DNA of 6,151 bases from CAZQIC01 sp964593555. Its GTDB lineage: Bacteria > Bacteroidota > Bacteroidia > JAFLBG01. The stretch is from NCBI GenBank assembly GCA_964593555.1, contig CAZQIC010000187.1:1-6151 (forward strand), read 5' to 3'. The position numbers and the translations under genes are program-made. The stretch's first letter is position 1; the number at the start of each line of letters is the position of its first letter. Of the stretch, positions 1 through 5,731 are shown piece after piece. Below the pieces are notes generated by a model. It searched no databases, was not told the DNA's origin, and saw nothing but the letters and a program-made list of their open reading frames with translations.

Positions 1-323
1 TGAGAATAAAATACTTTAAAGTCTTCTTCTAAATATTCAAAATAGGGTGAACTTCGATACGCGCTTTCAATTGCTTTCCAATGTATGTCCTGCCATCGAG
101 TATCATACGCTATTTTTTTTTGAGAAATGATTTGTTTGCTCCCTTCATTTATTAATGGAATAGAGAGGGTCAATCTGCCGTTGGCGGTCATAATCTCACA
201 ACGATTGCGCAAGGTTTGTTTTACATAATTTTCATGAATATCTATAACCGCATCAGGATTTTGCAGAAACACTCTAAACCAATTGATGGAAGGCAAGTAG
301 GCGATAGGTAGTGTAATCGACAT
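1..323 (-). CDS. WbqC-family protein, N-terminal 107 residues (runs off the left edge)
   Basis: The reading frame opens with ATG at 323 and stays open to the window edge. The product begins MSITLPIAYLPSINWFRVFL and continues with HENYVKQTLRNRC at residues 30-42, TANGRLTLSIP at 46-56, and a stretch rich in W and Y (RWQDIHWKAIESAYRSSPYF) at 76-95. This order, a YLP-x-I-x-W/Y start, then a QT-x-RNRC block, then an NG-x-L-x-LSIP strand, is what I recognise as the WbqC-like family. That family is named after a gene in an O-antigen cluster, is widespread in Bacteroidota, and usually has about 200-230 residues, so roughly half is present. Its biochemical role is not established. There is no signal peptide, so it is probably cytoplasmic. 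The start lies 5 nt after the stop codon of the HD-protein gene on the same strand, which implies co-transcription. No Shine-Dalgarno sequence is visible. The family call is fairly sure; the function is unknown. Confidence 0.85.
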   Translation of the reverse strand, partial: MSITLPIAYLPSINWFRVFLQNPDAVIDIHENYVKQTLRNRCEIMTANGRLTLSIPLINEGSKQIISQKKIAYDTRWQDIHWKAIESAYRSSPYFEYLEEDFKVFYS

Positions 324-328
324 CTAAA

Positions 329-2365
329 TTATCTTGGATATTCGATACGTACATGATAAATATTCATCAGCCGTTTTTTAAATATTTTTTTCACTGTGTG
401 AATATCCCTAAAAGTAATATCTGCATTAATGAACTGTTGTTCTTCAATTTGATTGTTTATGATTCGTTCCACCAACTCGTCAATGCTTACCGCATCATAT
501 GTTTTTAAACTCCTGCTGGCAGCTTCAACACTATCGGCCATCATTAATGCGGCGGTCTCTTTAGAATAAGGAATAGGACCAGGGTATTTAAATTTAGACT
601 CATCTACATTTTTAACACCAAATTCGTTGATAGATTTTTTATAAAAATATCCGGTGTGAGATGTCCCGTGATGTGTTCTTATAAAATCAATTACCTGATC
701 AGGTAAGCGATGCTCTTTTGCTTTTTCAATTCCTTTTATCACATGTCCGATGATAATTCTTGCGCTTTCTTCGTAGCTTATATCTTCGTGCGGGTTTGCT
801 CCGGCAATTTGATTTTCTGTAAAAAAACGAGGGTTATCTAATTTTCCAATGTCATGATACATGGCGCCGGCCCTCACTAATAATGGATTGCCGCCTATTT
901 TCTGAATTGCTTCTTCAGCTAAACTTGCAACTTGTATGCTATGCTGAAACGTACCAGGAGCGCCCGTAGCAAGGCTTCGTAACAATACATTGTTCGAATC
1001 TGCTAACTCCAACAAGGTGAAATCAGAAATAAAACCAAATAATTTTTCAATGAGAAAAATCGCAGGGTAAGCAACCAGAAGTAACAAGGAGGACAGGGCA
1101 AAGTTTGAATAATTTCCGAAGCTAATGTTTTGCATTTTTGCTTCTACCAGTAAAGTAACTGCCGAATAACTTACTGCGTAGGTGATAAAAACCACTACTC
1201 CCGTTAACAATAATTGAAAGCGAGTGGTCATGTTCGCAATAGTGAAAATAGCTGCTATTCCTGCAAACAATTGTATGAACACAAATTCAAAACGATCATT
1301 GACGAAGAAGGATGCGAGAAAAATAATGTTGAGGTGAGTGAATAACGCTGTTCGTGTATCGAAAAATGCTCTGATAATAATTGGTGCAATAGCAAACGGG
1401 ATCACGTATAAGCTAATAGATTTGTAAAGGAAAACTTCTTTTGAAACAAACATGAAAAAAGCAATAGTGATAAAAATAAAACTCACATGTGGGTTTTGAG
1501 AAAAAATGTTTTTGCGGAAGATCGCGAGGTATAGGAAAACCATCATCATTCCTAAAGCAACAAATAACGTTTGCCCTAAAACGAGAAGAAAAAAGTTAAG
1601 ATCTTTTCCTGTTTGTTGATTTTCTTCGTTTTGCAAAGAGCTGAGGATATTAAACTTTTCATCTGTAACTATTTCTCCTCTATTAATAATGATTTGTCCT
1701 TTTACAATTTTATCTCTTGTTGGAAGTACATTCTCTAAATCTTGTTCTAATAACTTCTCGGTTAACTGAGTGTTGAAAGTGATGTTGTGAACTAAGTAAT
1801 CTTCTATCGTGTTAATTAGCTTTTCCTTCGCCGGATAATTAAGTTTTGTAACTTTATTAATGATATATTCATCAGCTTGTTTCAAGGTTAAAAAATCACC
1901 TTTCTTTTTTTCCTCAGCTACTCCGTCATATTGAACAATGATGTTGTAGTTTGTAGTTTTGTTTAATAACGAATCGTTCCCCTCTATTACACCTCTGTAG
2001 TATAGACTATCTAATATAGGTTTGCCTAACAGGAATAGTTGTTTTTCTGTTGCTTCATGAAATTTTTTAAAGGCGTCTGTTTTTAACTTTGCTATTGTTA
2101 CATCATTCGTGTAGTATAATTTAGATTCCTCTTGAACCAATTTTCTTTCTTTGGTATATTCTTCAGTGGTTTTGTAGATCGGGAAATCATACGGAGCAAT
2201 CAAACTTTCAAAGTTCCAAGGTTTTCCTTTTAGATTACTGTAGTCTGACGCAAAATCGCCGTGTTTTGGTAATAACCAAACTATAAAAATGGTACAGAGA
2301 CAAACTAAAAAAGTTTTGTACCAAAAGGCATGTTTGTCGCGTAAGCAAGTGAAAATGCCTGCCAT
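329..2365 (-). CDS. 7TM-HD membrane phosphohydrolase, PgpH-like (probable c-di-AMP phosphodiesterase)
   Basis: Numbered from the ATG at 2365 (678 residues), the layout is: a short cytoplasmic start; membrane helix about 17-33; an extracytoplasmic 7TMR-HDED-type domain about 34-250; seven membrane helices about 257-442; a cytoplasmic HD domain about 465-630. Candidate metal ligands are H475, the H504-D505 pair in YHDIGK, H541, the H565-H566 pair and D611 in MADSVEA. This complete set predicts an active enzyme. Characterised PgpH proteins hydrolyse cyclic di-AMP to pApA; the substrate here is inferred from family. The open frame extends back to a GTG at 2410 immediately after an in-frame stop region (693 residues). 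I prefer the ATG because it places the first membrane helix about 17 residues in, as I recall for Bacteroidota homologues, and because the GTG lies inside an inverted repeat. It is the first gene of a leftward pair with the WbqC-family gene and is divergent from the thiolase gene. Confidence 0.9.
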   Translation of the reverse strand: MAGIFTCLRDKHAFWYKTFLVCLCTIFIVWLLPKHGDFASDYSNLKGKPWNFESLIAPYDFPIYKTTEEYTKERKLVQEESKLYYTNDVTIAKLKTDAFKKFHEATEKQLFLLGKPILDSLYYRGVIEGNDSLLNKTTNYNIIVQYDGVAEEKKKGDFLTLKQADEYIINKVTKLNYPAKEKLINTIEDYLVHNITFNTQLTEKLLEQDLENVLPTRDKIVKGQIIINRGEIVTDEKFNILSSLQNEENQQTGKDLNFFLLVLGQTLFVALGMMMVFLYLAIFRKNIFSQNPHVSFIFITIAFFMFVSKEVFLYKSISLYVIPFAIAPIIIRAFFDTRTALFTHLNIIFLASFFVNDRFEFVFIQLFAGIAAIFTIANMTTRFQLLLTGVVVFITYAVSYSAVTLLVEAKMQNISFGNYSNFALSSLLLLVAYPAIFLIEKLFGFISDFTLLELADSNNVLLRSLATGAPGTFQHSIQVASLAEEAIQKIGGNPLLVRAGAMYHDIGKLDNPRFFTENQIAGANPHEDISYEESARIIIGHVIKGIEKAKEHRLPDQVIDFIRTHHGTSHTGYFYKKSINEFGVKNVDESKFKYPGPIPYSKETAALMMADSVEAASRSLKTYDAVSIDELVERIINNQIEEQQFINADITFRDIHTVKKIFKKRLMNIYHVRIEYPR

Positions 2366-2401
2366 AAATTGTGTAATCAACGGCAAATTAACTTGTATTT
2401 C

Positions 2402-2491
2402 ATCAAGCACTTTCGACTAAGAGAGAGTAGTTTTCAACATCTTAAAAAAGACAATCGCTCAGATAACTGAAAATCAACGCAAGTGCTTGAT
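2402..2491 (-). promoter_or_regulatory. Inverted repeat and alternative hairpins in the leader of the HD-protein gene
   Basis: ATCAAGCACTT at 2402-2412 is the exact inverse of AAGTGCTTGAT at 2481-2491, an 11-bp perfect inverted repeat with a 68-nt spacer. The similarity continues with one mismatch to 14 nt (ATCAAGCACTTnCG on each strand). The right arm also belongs to a local hairpin: AAAATCAA at 2470-2477 pairs with TTGATTTT at 2487-2494, and two inner GC pairs close an AAGT loop around one bulged base. The local and long-range stems share bases, so an RNA could form only one at a time. Either an attenuation-type leader or a pair of protein-binding sites in opposite orientation would fit. 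The pattern is seen directly; the regulatory role is inference. Confidence 0.4.
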
Positions 2492-2545
2492 TTTTAAATA
2501 AGTAATGTTTTAACTTCTCTTTGCAACAAAAGGCTTTCTGTTAAT

Positions 2546-2553
2546 CAAAATTA
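2546..2553 (-). promoter_or_regulatory. Possible -7 element of a leftward promoter
   Basis: Read on the minus strand this is TAATTTTG, a match to the Bacteroidota -7 consensus TAnnTTTG. A TTTG lies upstream, but about 25 nt away, longer than the usual spacing of about 20, so the -33 part is weak. If used, transcription would start near 2540 and give the HD-protein mRNA a leader of about 175 nt containing the inverted repeat at 2402-2491. Confidence 0.25.
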
Positions 2554-2586
2554 GACCGATAAAGGTCTTTCGGATTTTCAAATACT

Positions 2587-2594
2587 TATTTTTG
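2587..2594 (+). promoter_or_regulatory. Probable -7 element of the thiolase promoter
   Basis: TATTTTTG matches the Bacteroidota sigma-factor -7 consensus TAnnTTTG exactly. It predicts a transcription start near 2600 and a short A/T-rich leader of about 16 nt before the ATG at 2616. The -33 box is poor: TTTCG at 2568-2572 is the closest candidate. The element overlaps a TTG at 2592 that could be mistaken for a start codon. Confidence 0.45.
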
Positions 2595-2615
2595 CCTGTT
2601 TTAAAATATAAAATT

Positions 2616-3797
2616 ATGCAAGAAGTATACATTGTTTCAGCGGTTAGAACTCCAATAGGAAGTTTCAACGGTTCTCTTTCAACTATAAGTGCAGGCCGTT
2701 TAGGTGCGGCTGCTATCAAAGGCGCACTCGATAAAATTAAGTTGGACGGAAAAGAAGTGAATGAAGTATTGATGGGCTGCGTGTTGCAAGGAAATCTTGG
2801 ACAAGCACCAGCGCGACAAGCAGCAAAATTTGCAGGGTTGCCAAACGAAGTAAATTGTACTACCATTAATAAAGTTTGTGCATCAGGAATGAAGTCGGTT
2901 GCATTAGGAGCGCAAAGTATTATGTTAGGCGACAATGAAATTGTTGTTGCAGGTGGAATGGAAAATATGTCTCAAGTGCCATATTATTTAGATAATGCAC
3001 GTAGTGGTTACAAATTAGGAAATGGTGTGGTGATTGATGGTTTGGTGAAGGATGGATTGACAGATGTATATGGTAATACACACATGGGTGTTTGTGCAGA
3101 GTTGTGTGCGAAGGACATGAAAATTTCTCGTGAAGATCAGGATAAATTTGCAGTGGAATCATATACTCGTGCTGCTGCAGCATGGAAAGCAGGTGCTTTT
3201 AATGAAGAAATTGTTTCTGTTGAAGTGCCTTCTAGAAAAGGGGATGCGGTAATTGTAAAAGAAGATGAAGAATACAAAAATGTACGTTTCGAAAAAATTC
3301 CTGAACTAAAGCCGGTATTTCAAAAGGATGGAACTGTTACTGCAGCAAACGCCTCAACGTTAAATGACGGAGCTGCTGCTTTGGTATTAATGAGTAAAGC
3401 AAAAGCCGATAAATTAGGGTTGAAACCGTTAGCAAAAATTATTTCTTTTGCAGATTCAGAGCAAGCGCCTGAATGGTTTACTACTTCACCTTCAAAAGCA
3501 ATCCCAAAAGCATTAGAAAAGGCGGGATTAAAACTTTCTGACATTTCTTTTTTCGAAATCAACGAAGCATTTTCTGTTGTTTCATTAGCGAACAATAAAA
3601 TATTAAACCTAGATGCTTCAAAAGTAAATATCAACGGTGGTGCTGTGGCATTAGGGCATCCACTTGGATCATCCGGTGCAAGAATATTAGTAACTCTAAT
3701 TCATGTGTTGAAACACAACAAAGGAAAATATGGTGTTGCTGCAATCTGTAATGGTGGTGGTGGTGCAAGCGCGATGGTAATCGAGAACATGAGTTAA
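2616..3797 (+). CDS. Acetyl-CoA C-acetyltransferase (biosynthetic-type thiolase)
   Basis: The 393-residue product has the standard thiolase length. It reversibly condenses two acetyl-CoA to acetoacetyl-CoA and probably acts in the cytoplasm. The start is MQEVYIVSAVRTPIG, with the family's N-terminal strand followed by RTP-x-G. The nucleophile is Cys88 in NKVCASGMKS. NEAF begins at N316, GGAVALGHPLGSSGAR begins at 341 and carries His348, and Cys378 lies in ICNGGGGASAM, so all four catalytic blocks are intact. The C-terminal part (EINEAFSVVSLAN, then KVNINGGAVALGH) most resembles the acetoacetyl-CoA thiolase branch that includes mitochondrial ACAT1 and bacterial AtoB/ThlA/PhaA, rather than the long-chain beta-oxidation branch. 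The exact substrate range is uncertain and I give no symbol. The frame extends upstream to a TTG at 2592, but that lies in the presumed promoter and would precede the conserved N-terminus, so ATG 2616 is chosen. The NlpC/P60 peptidase gene follows after 33 nt. Confidence 0.93.
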   Translation: MQEVYIVSAVRTPIGSFNGSLSTISAGRLGAAAIKGALDKIKLDGKEVNEVLMGCVLQGNLGQAPARQAAKFAGLPNEVNCTTINKVCASGMKSVALGAQSIMLGDNEIVVAGGMENMSQVPYYLDNARSGYKLGNGVVIDGLVKDGLTDVYGNTHMGVCAELCAKDMKISREDQDKFAVESYTRAAAAWKAGAFNEEIVSVEVPSRKGDAVIVKEDEEYKNVRFEKIPELKPVFQKDGTVTAANASTLNDGAAALVLMSKAKADKLGLKPLAKIISFADSEQAPEWFTTSPSKAIPKALEKAGLKLSDISFFEINEAFSVVSLANNKILNLDASKVNINGGAVALGHPLGSSGARILVTLIHVLKHNKGKYGVAAICNGGGGASAMVIENMS

Positions 3798-3830
3798 TTT
3801 ATTAGTGTTGTTTTAACCTGACAATATTTT

Positions 3831-4607
3831 ATGTACGGGATCTGTCATTTAAGTTTAGTTCCATGCAGGAAGGAGCCATCAAACACAAGTGAGATGGTTA
3901 CGCAATTGATGTTTGGTGAAGCATTCACCATCATTGCGGAAGAGGAGGAATGGATTAAAATTAAAACATTGGTTGATGAATACGAATCATGGATCAACCG
4001 CAAACAATTTATTGCAATTAAAGAGGGTACTTTCAAAGATTTACAAAAAAGTAAATACCCGGTTGTTTCCTCAATAACAGAGTCCATTCATAATAAAATT
4101 TCTGATCATGCAATGACTTTAGTGATGGGAAGTTATTTGCCAAAATTGAAAGATAAGTCAGTTGTACTCGAAAATTTAGAATACGAATTTAAAGGTGTTT
4201 GTGTTAAGCAAGATTTTAAATCAAACACAACTTTACTAATTGAAACCGCAAAGAAATTTTTGCATGCACCATATTTATGGGGAGGTAAAACTATTTTAGG
4301 AATTGATTGTTCCGGGTTAACCCAAATTGTTTTTCGTGCAAACGGATTTAATTTGCCTCGTGATGCTTATCAACAAGCTGAAATAGGAACGGCACTTAGT
4401 TTTGTGGAAGAAGCATTACCGGGCGATTTGGCTTTCTTCGATAACGAGGACGGTAAAATTGTTCACGTTGGTATTGTAATGGAAAACCAACAACTCATCC
4501 ACGCATCGGGTCAGGTACGCATCGATAAATTTGACCACTACGGTATTTTTCATAGTGATAAAAAAAAGTATTCTCACATGTTGAGGGTTATTAAGAGAAT
4601 TATTTAA
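3831..4607 (+). CDS. SH3-domain NlpC/P60 (C40) cysteine peptidase, probable murein-peptide endopeptidase
   Basis: The product has 258 residues. Residues 1-65 form a bacterial SH3-like domain (MYGICHLSLVPCRKEPS, then EMVTQLMFGE, ending in ESWINRKQF). A middle region at about 66-130 probably holds a second, divergent SH3-like module. The NlpC/P60 catalytic domain fills about 134-258. Catalytic residues visible are Cys160 in GIDCSG, His212 in VHVGIV and His224 in LIHASG; PGDLAFF at 197-203 is also typical. Family members such as YkfC and dipeptidyl-peptidase VI cut gamma-D-glutamyl-diamino-acid bonds in wall peptides. No signal peptide is evident, so recycling of muropeptides in the cytoplasm is more likely than secreted lysis, though this is inferred. 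The ATG at 3831 gives the family-like MYGIC start. It lies 33 nt after the thiolase stop with no promoter visible between, suggesting one transcript. Its stop codon is 5 nt from the repeat beginning at 4613. Confidence 0.92.
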   Translation: MYGICHLSLVPCRKEPSNTSEMVTQLMFGEAFTIIAEEEEWIKIKTLVDEYESWINRKQFIAIKEGTFKDLQKSKYPVVSSITESIHNKISDHAMTLVMGSYLPKLKDKSVVLENLEYEFKGVCVKQDFKSNTTLLIETAKKFLHAPYLWGGKTILGIDCSGLTQIVFRANGFNLPRDAYQQAEIGTALSFVEEALPGDLAFFDNEDGKIVHVGIVMENQQLIHASGQVRIDKFDHYGIFHSDKKKYSHMLRVIKRII

Positions 4608-4612
4608 TAATC

Positions 4613-4865
4613 GAAATTAATTTTTGCCTTCAAGTTGATCTGATTAACCTTGTATATATTATTTTCGCTTCAAACCTTGCCTTTTTTAATGTTTAACAAT
4701 CAATTTTTGAACCTTTGTGCCGGTATGTATAAAATAAATGCCATCGTTTAAATCACGACATGAAAATTGATTCGTATTTTTTTCAATCAATACTAATTCA
4801 CCTTGAGTATTAAATATGTTTATTTCTGTAACGGTACCATTTAAATGCACCGTTTCACTTGCTGG
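4613..4865. repeat. Direct repeat, copy A (T9SS sorting-domain 3' module)
   Basis: This 253-bp segment recurs at 5732-5984 in the same orientation, offset by 1119 bp. By eye there are 10 mismatches and no gaps (about 96% identity). It covers the final 59 codons and stop of a T9SS C-terminal domain on the minus strand plus 73 nt of 3' flank. Similarity stops sharply at both ends: inside the PNP motif of the domain, and 5 nt from the stop of the NlpC/P60 gene. Confidence 0.95.
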
Positions 4866-4883
4866 TCGTTTCAGTAAATCTAG
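4686..4883 (-). pseudogene. Headless T9SS type A C-terminal sorting domain
   Basis: On the minus strand the frame reads PASETVHLNGTVTEINIFNT, continues through DLNDGIYFIHTG, and ends in VQKLIVKH with a TAA stop at 4686-4688. This is the last 59 residues of a type A (Por_Secre_tail) sorting domain, which directs export through the outer membrane by the type IX system. It differs from the copy at 5805 by one residue (N for K in EINIF). Upstream it has only six unrelated codons before an in-frame TAA at 4884-4886. There is no ATG, no signal peptide and no passenger domain, so it cannot make an exported protein by itself. It appears to be a duplicated or recombined 3' gene end rather than a decayed whole gene, since the remaining domain sequence is undamaged. 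Confidence 0.85.
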
Positions 4884-4902
4884 TTAATGTTACTTTCTAA
4901 AA

Positions 4903-4983
4903 TTAATACAGTTCCTCTAAGTAACTTATCCTCTTGTTATTTACGAAAGTTTCTTTAATATCTACGACTTTAGTTTTTTTCAT
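4903..4983 (-). CDS. Doubtful 26-codon small open reading frame
   Basis: An ATG at 4983 opens a frame starting MKKTKVVDIKETF and ending LEELY with TAA at 4903-4905. The composition is charged (K, E, D) and protein-like, and it is not a signal peptide. The frame is not that of the sorting-domain remnant downstream. It could be a small peptide gene, the 5' fragment of a gene lost at the repeat junction, or chance in AT-rich DNA. I recognise no family. A 16-bp palindrome lies 11 nt before the ATG. Confidence 0.2.
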   Translation of the reverse strand: MKKTKVVDIKETFVNNKRISYLEELY

Positions 4984-4994
4984 ATAATTTCACA

Positions 4995-5010
4995 ATTGAA
5001 AATTTTCAAT
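4995..5010. repeat. Perfect 16-bp palindrome
   Basis: ATTGAAAATTTTCAAT is its own reverse complement. It sits between the lipoprotein stop codon and the 26-codon frame on the minus strand. It may be an operator-like dyad, but perfect AT palindromes of this length can also arise in AT-rich DNA. Confidence 0.45.
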
Positions 5011-5049
5011 CTTAAATTTACAACATTAAACATATAAAAATAAAAGACC

Positions 5050-5307
5050 TTATTTTAAATAACATGCCTCAGTACCTGGAACTTTATTTTCTAAACATTT
5101 TTTCGTTTTCAATTTTTTCGTTCCATTTACCTTTCCAACTTCTACTGCTTGTAATGTTGCATTATTCCCAGTAGAATCTTTAACATAATAGGTACATTCA
5201 CAGGTGCTTTCATTAAATACTTTTCGGCATGATGCGAATAAAAGAATTGAAAATAGTGCGAAGGTTGTCCCGGCAAGTAACACGCTTTTTAGAATTTTTG
5301 TCGTCAT
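5050..5307 (-). CDS. Small cysteine-containing lipoprotein of unknown function
   Basis: The 85-residue product starts MTTKILKSVLLAG, with K4 and K7 ahead of a hydrophobic stretch at about 8-24 and the lipobox LFASC. Cys27 would be the lipidated residue, leaving a 59-residue mature protein. Four further cysteines (36, 38, 71, 82) could form two disulphides after export; the region includes CECTYYVKDSTGN at 36-48 and KTKKCLENKVPGTEACYLK at the end. No outer-surface export signal of the acidic type is obvious directly after Cys27, which is followed by R and K. No known domain is recognised. The start ATG at 5305-5307 is preceded by an A-rich leader (AAAACTAAAAACA), usual for Bacteroidota, without a Shine-Dalgarno sequence. 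The gene lies alone between the two direct repeat copies, in the same direction as the propeller gene. The signal peptide gives good confidence that it is a real gene; function is unknown. Confidence 0.75.
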   Translation of the reverse strand: MTTKILKSVLLAGTTFALFSILLFASCRKVFNESTCECTYYVKDSTGNNATLQAVEVGKVNGTKKLKTKKCLENKVPGTEACYLK

Positions 5308-5731
5308 TGTTTTTAGTTTTAATTATTAATAATATTTAAGGTCCGAATGCTTTTTGTCTAACGCAATTTCGTCCGCATTTATTGCCTATAACTACTCTGT
5401 AAGAACAATTCCAGTATTCAGTATGTCACTAAAAGAGTTTTTAATGACATAGTAATAAATACCGAATATTTTAATTCTTTAAATACACAATGGTCATTAT
5501 ACAATTCCAACGAATATTCTTTACTATTATTAGCCACTTTAAAAGTTATTACTACTGTTATTGTATTAGATAAACAAAAATAGATAACAAGGAATTAATT
5601 GTTTTATCAGTTTGCTAAGCACTGTTGTGTTTTGTCATCTCTCTTGTTCCCATAGATTATATCTTATATTATTAATCACGAAAAAAAATGCCTAGACGTT
5701 GGGAGAATTTTGTAATTGACTGATTACGCGT
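5308..5731. other. 424-nt AT-rich intergenic stretch, no recognisable gene
   Basis: This stretch separates the lipoprotein gene from repeat copy B. It contains the hairpin at 5422-5451 and several short frames on both strands, none with a convincing start and length. No match to the TAnnTTTG -7 element was found on the minus strand close upstream of the lipoprotein gene, so its promoter is not identified. Confidence 0.6.
5422..5451. repeat. Near-perfect 30-bp hairpin
   Basis: TATGTCA at 5422-5428 pairs with TGACATA at 5445-5451; after one mismatch (5429/5444), TAAAA at 5430-5434 pairs with TTTTA at 5439-5443, leaving a loop of four bases or fewer. Outer GTATT at 5414-5418 and AATAC further right could extend it. 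It lacks a GC-rich stem and a following T tract, so it is not a standard terminator. Confidence 0.5.

Noticed and set aside
2553..2568. AGACC/GGTCT hairpin as a terminator
   Set aside because: The stem is only 5 bp, there is no T tract, and it lies in a divergent promoter region where no gene ends.
2510..3634. Long open frames on the minus strand across the thiolase gene (2510-2935, 2920-3183, 3320-3634)
   Set aside because: They lie antisense to a gene with all catalytic motifs, show odd composition rich in C, H, P and I, and resemble no family.
3845..4087. 80-codon minus-strand frame inside the NlpC/P60 gene
   Set aside because: It is antisense to a clear SH3 domain and has no recognisable protein features.
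4608..4660. Terminator after the NlpC/P60 gene, including a CAAGGTT/AACTTG pairing
   Set aside because: The pairing needs a bulge, is broken by a substitution in the other repeat copy, and no GC-rich stem with T tract is present.
5490..5573. 27-codon plus-strand frame starting MVIIQFQRIFF
   Set aside because: Short, hydrophobic and tyrosine-rich as expected from AT-rich DNA; no leader or conserved feature supports it.
5421..5594. 58-codon minus-strand frame in the gene-poor stretch, with some protein-like composition
   Set aside because: It has no ATG, GTG or TTG at its start; the only internal ATG leaves ten codons; its end coincides with the hairpin. Most likely chance.
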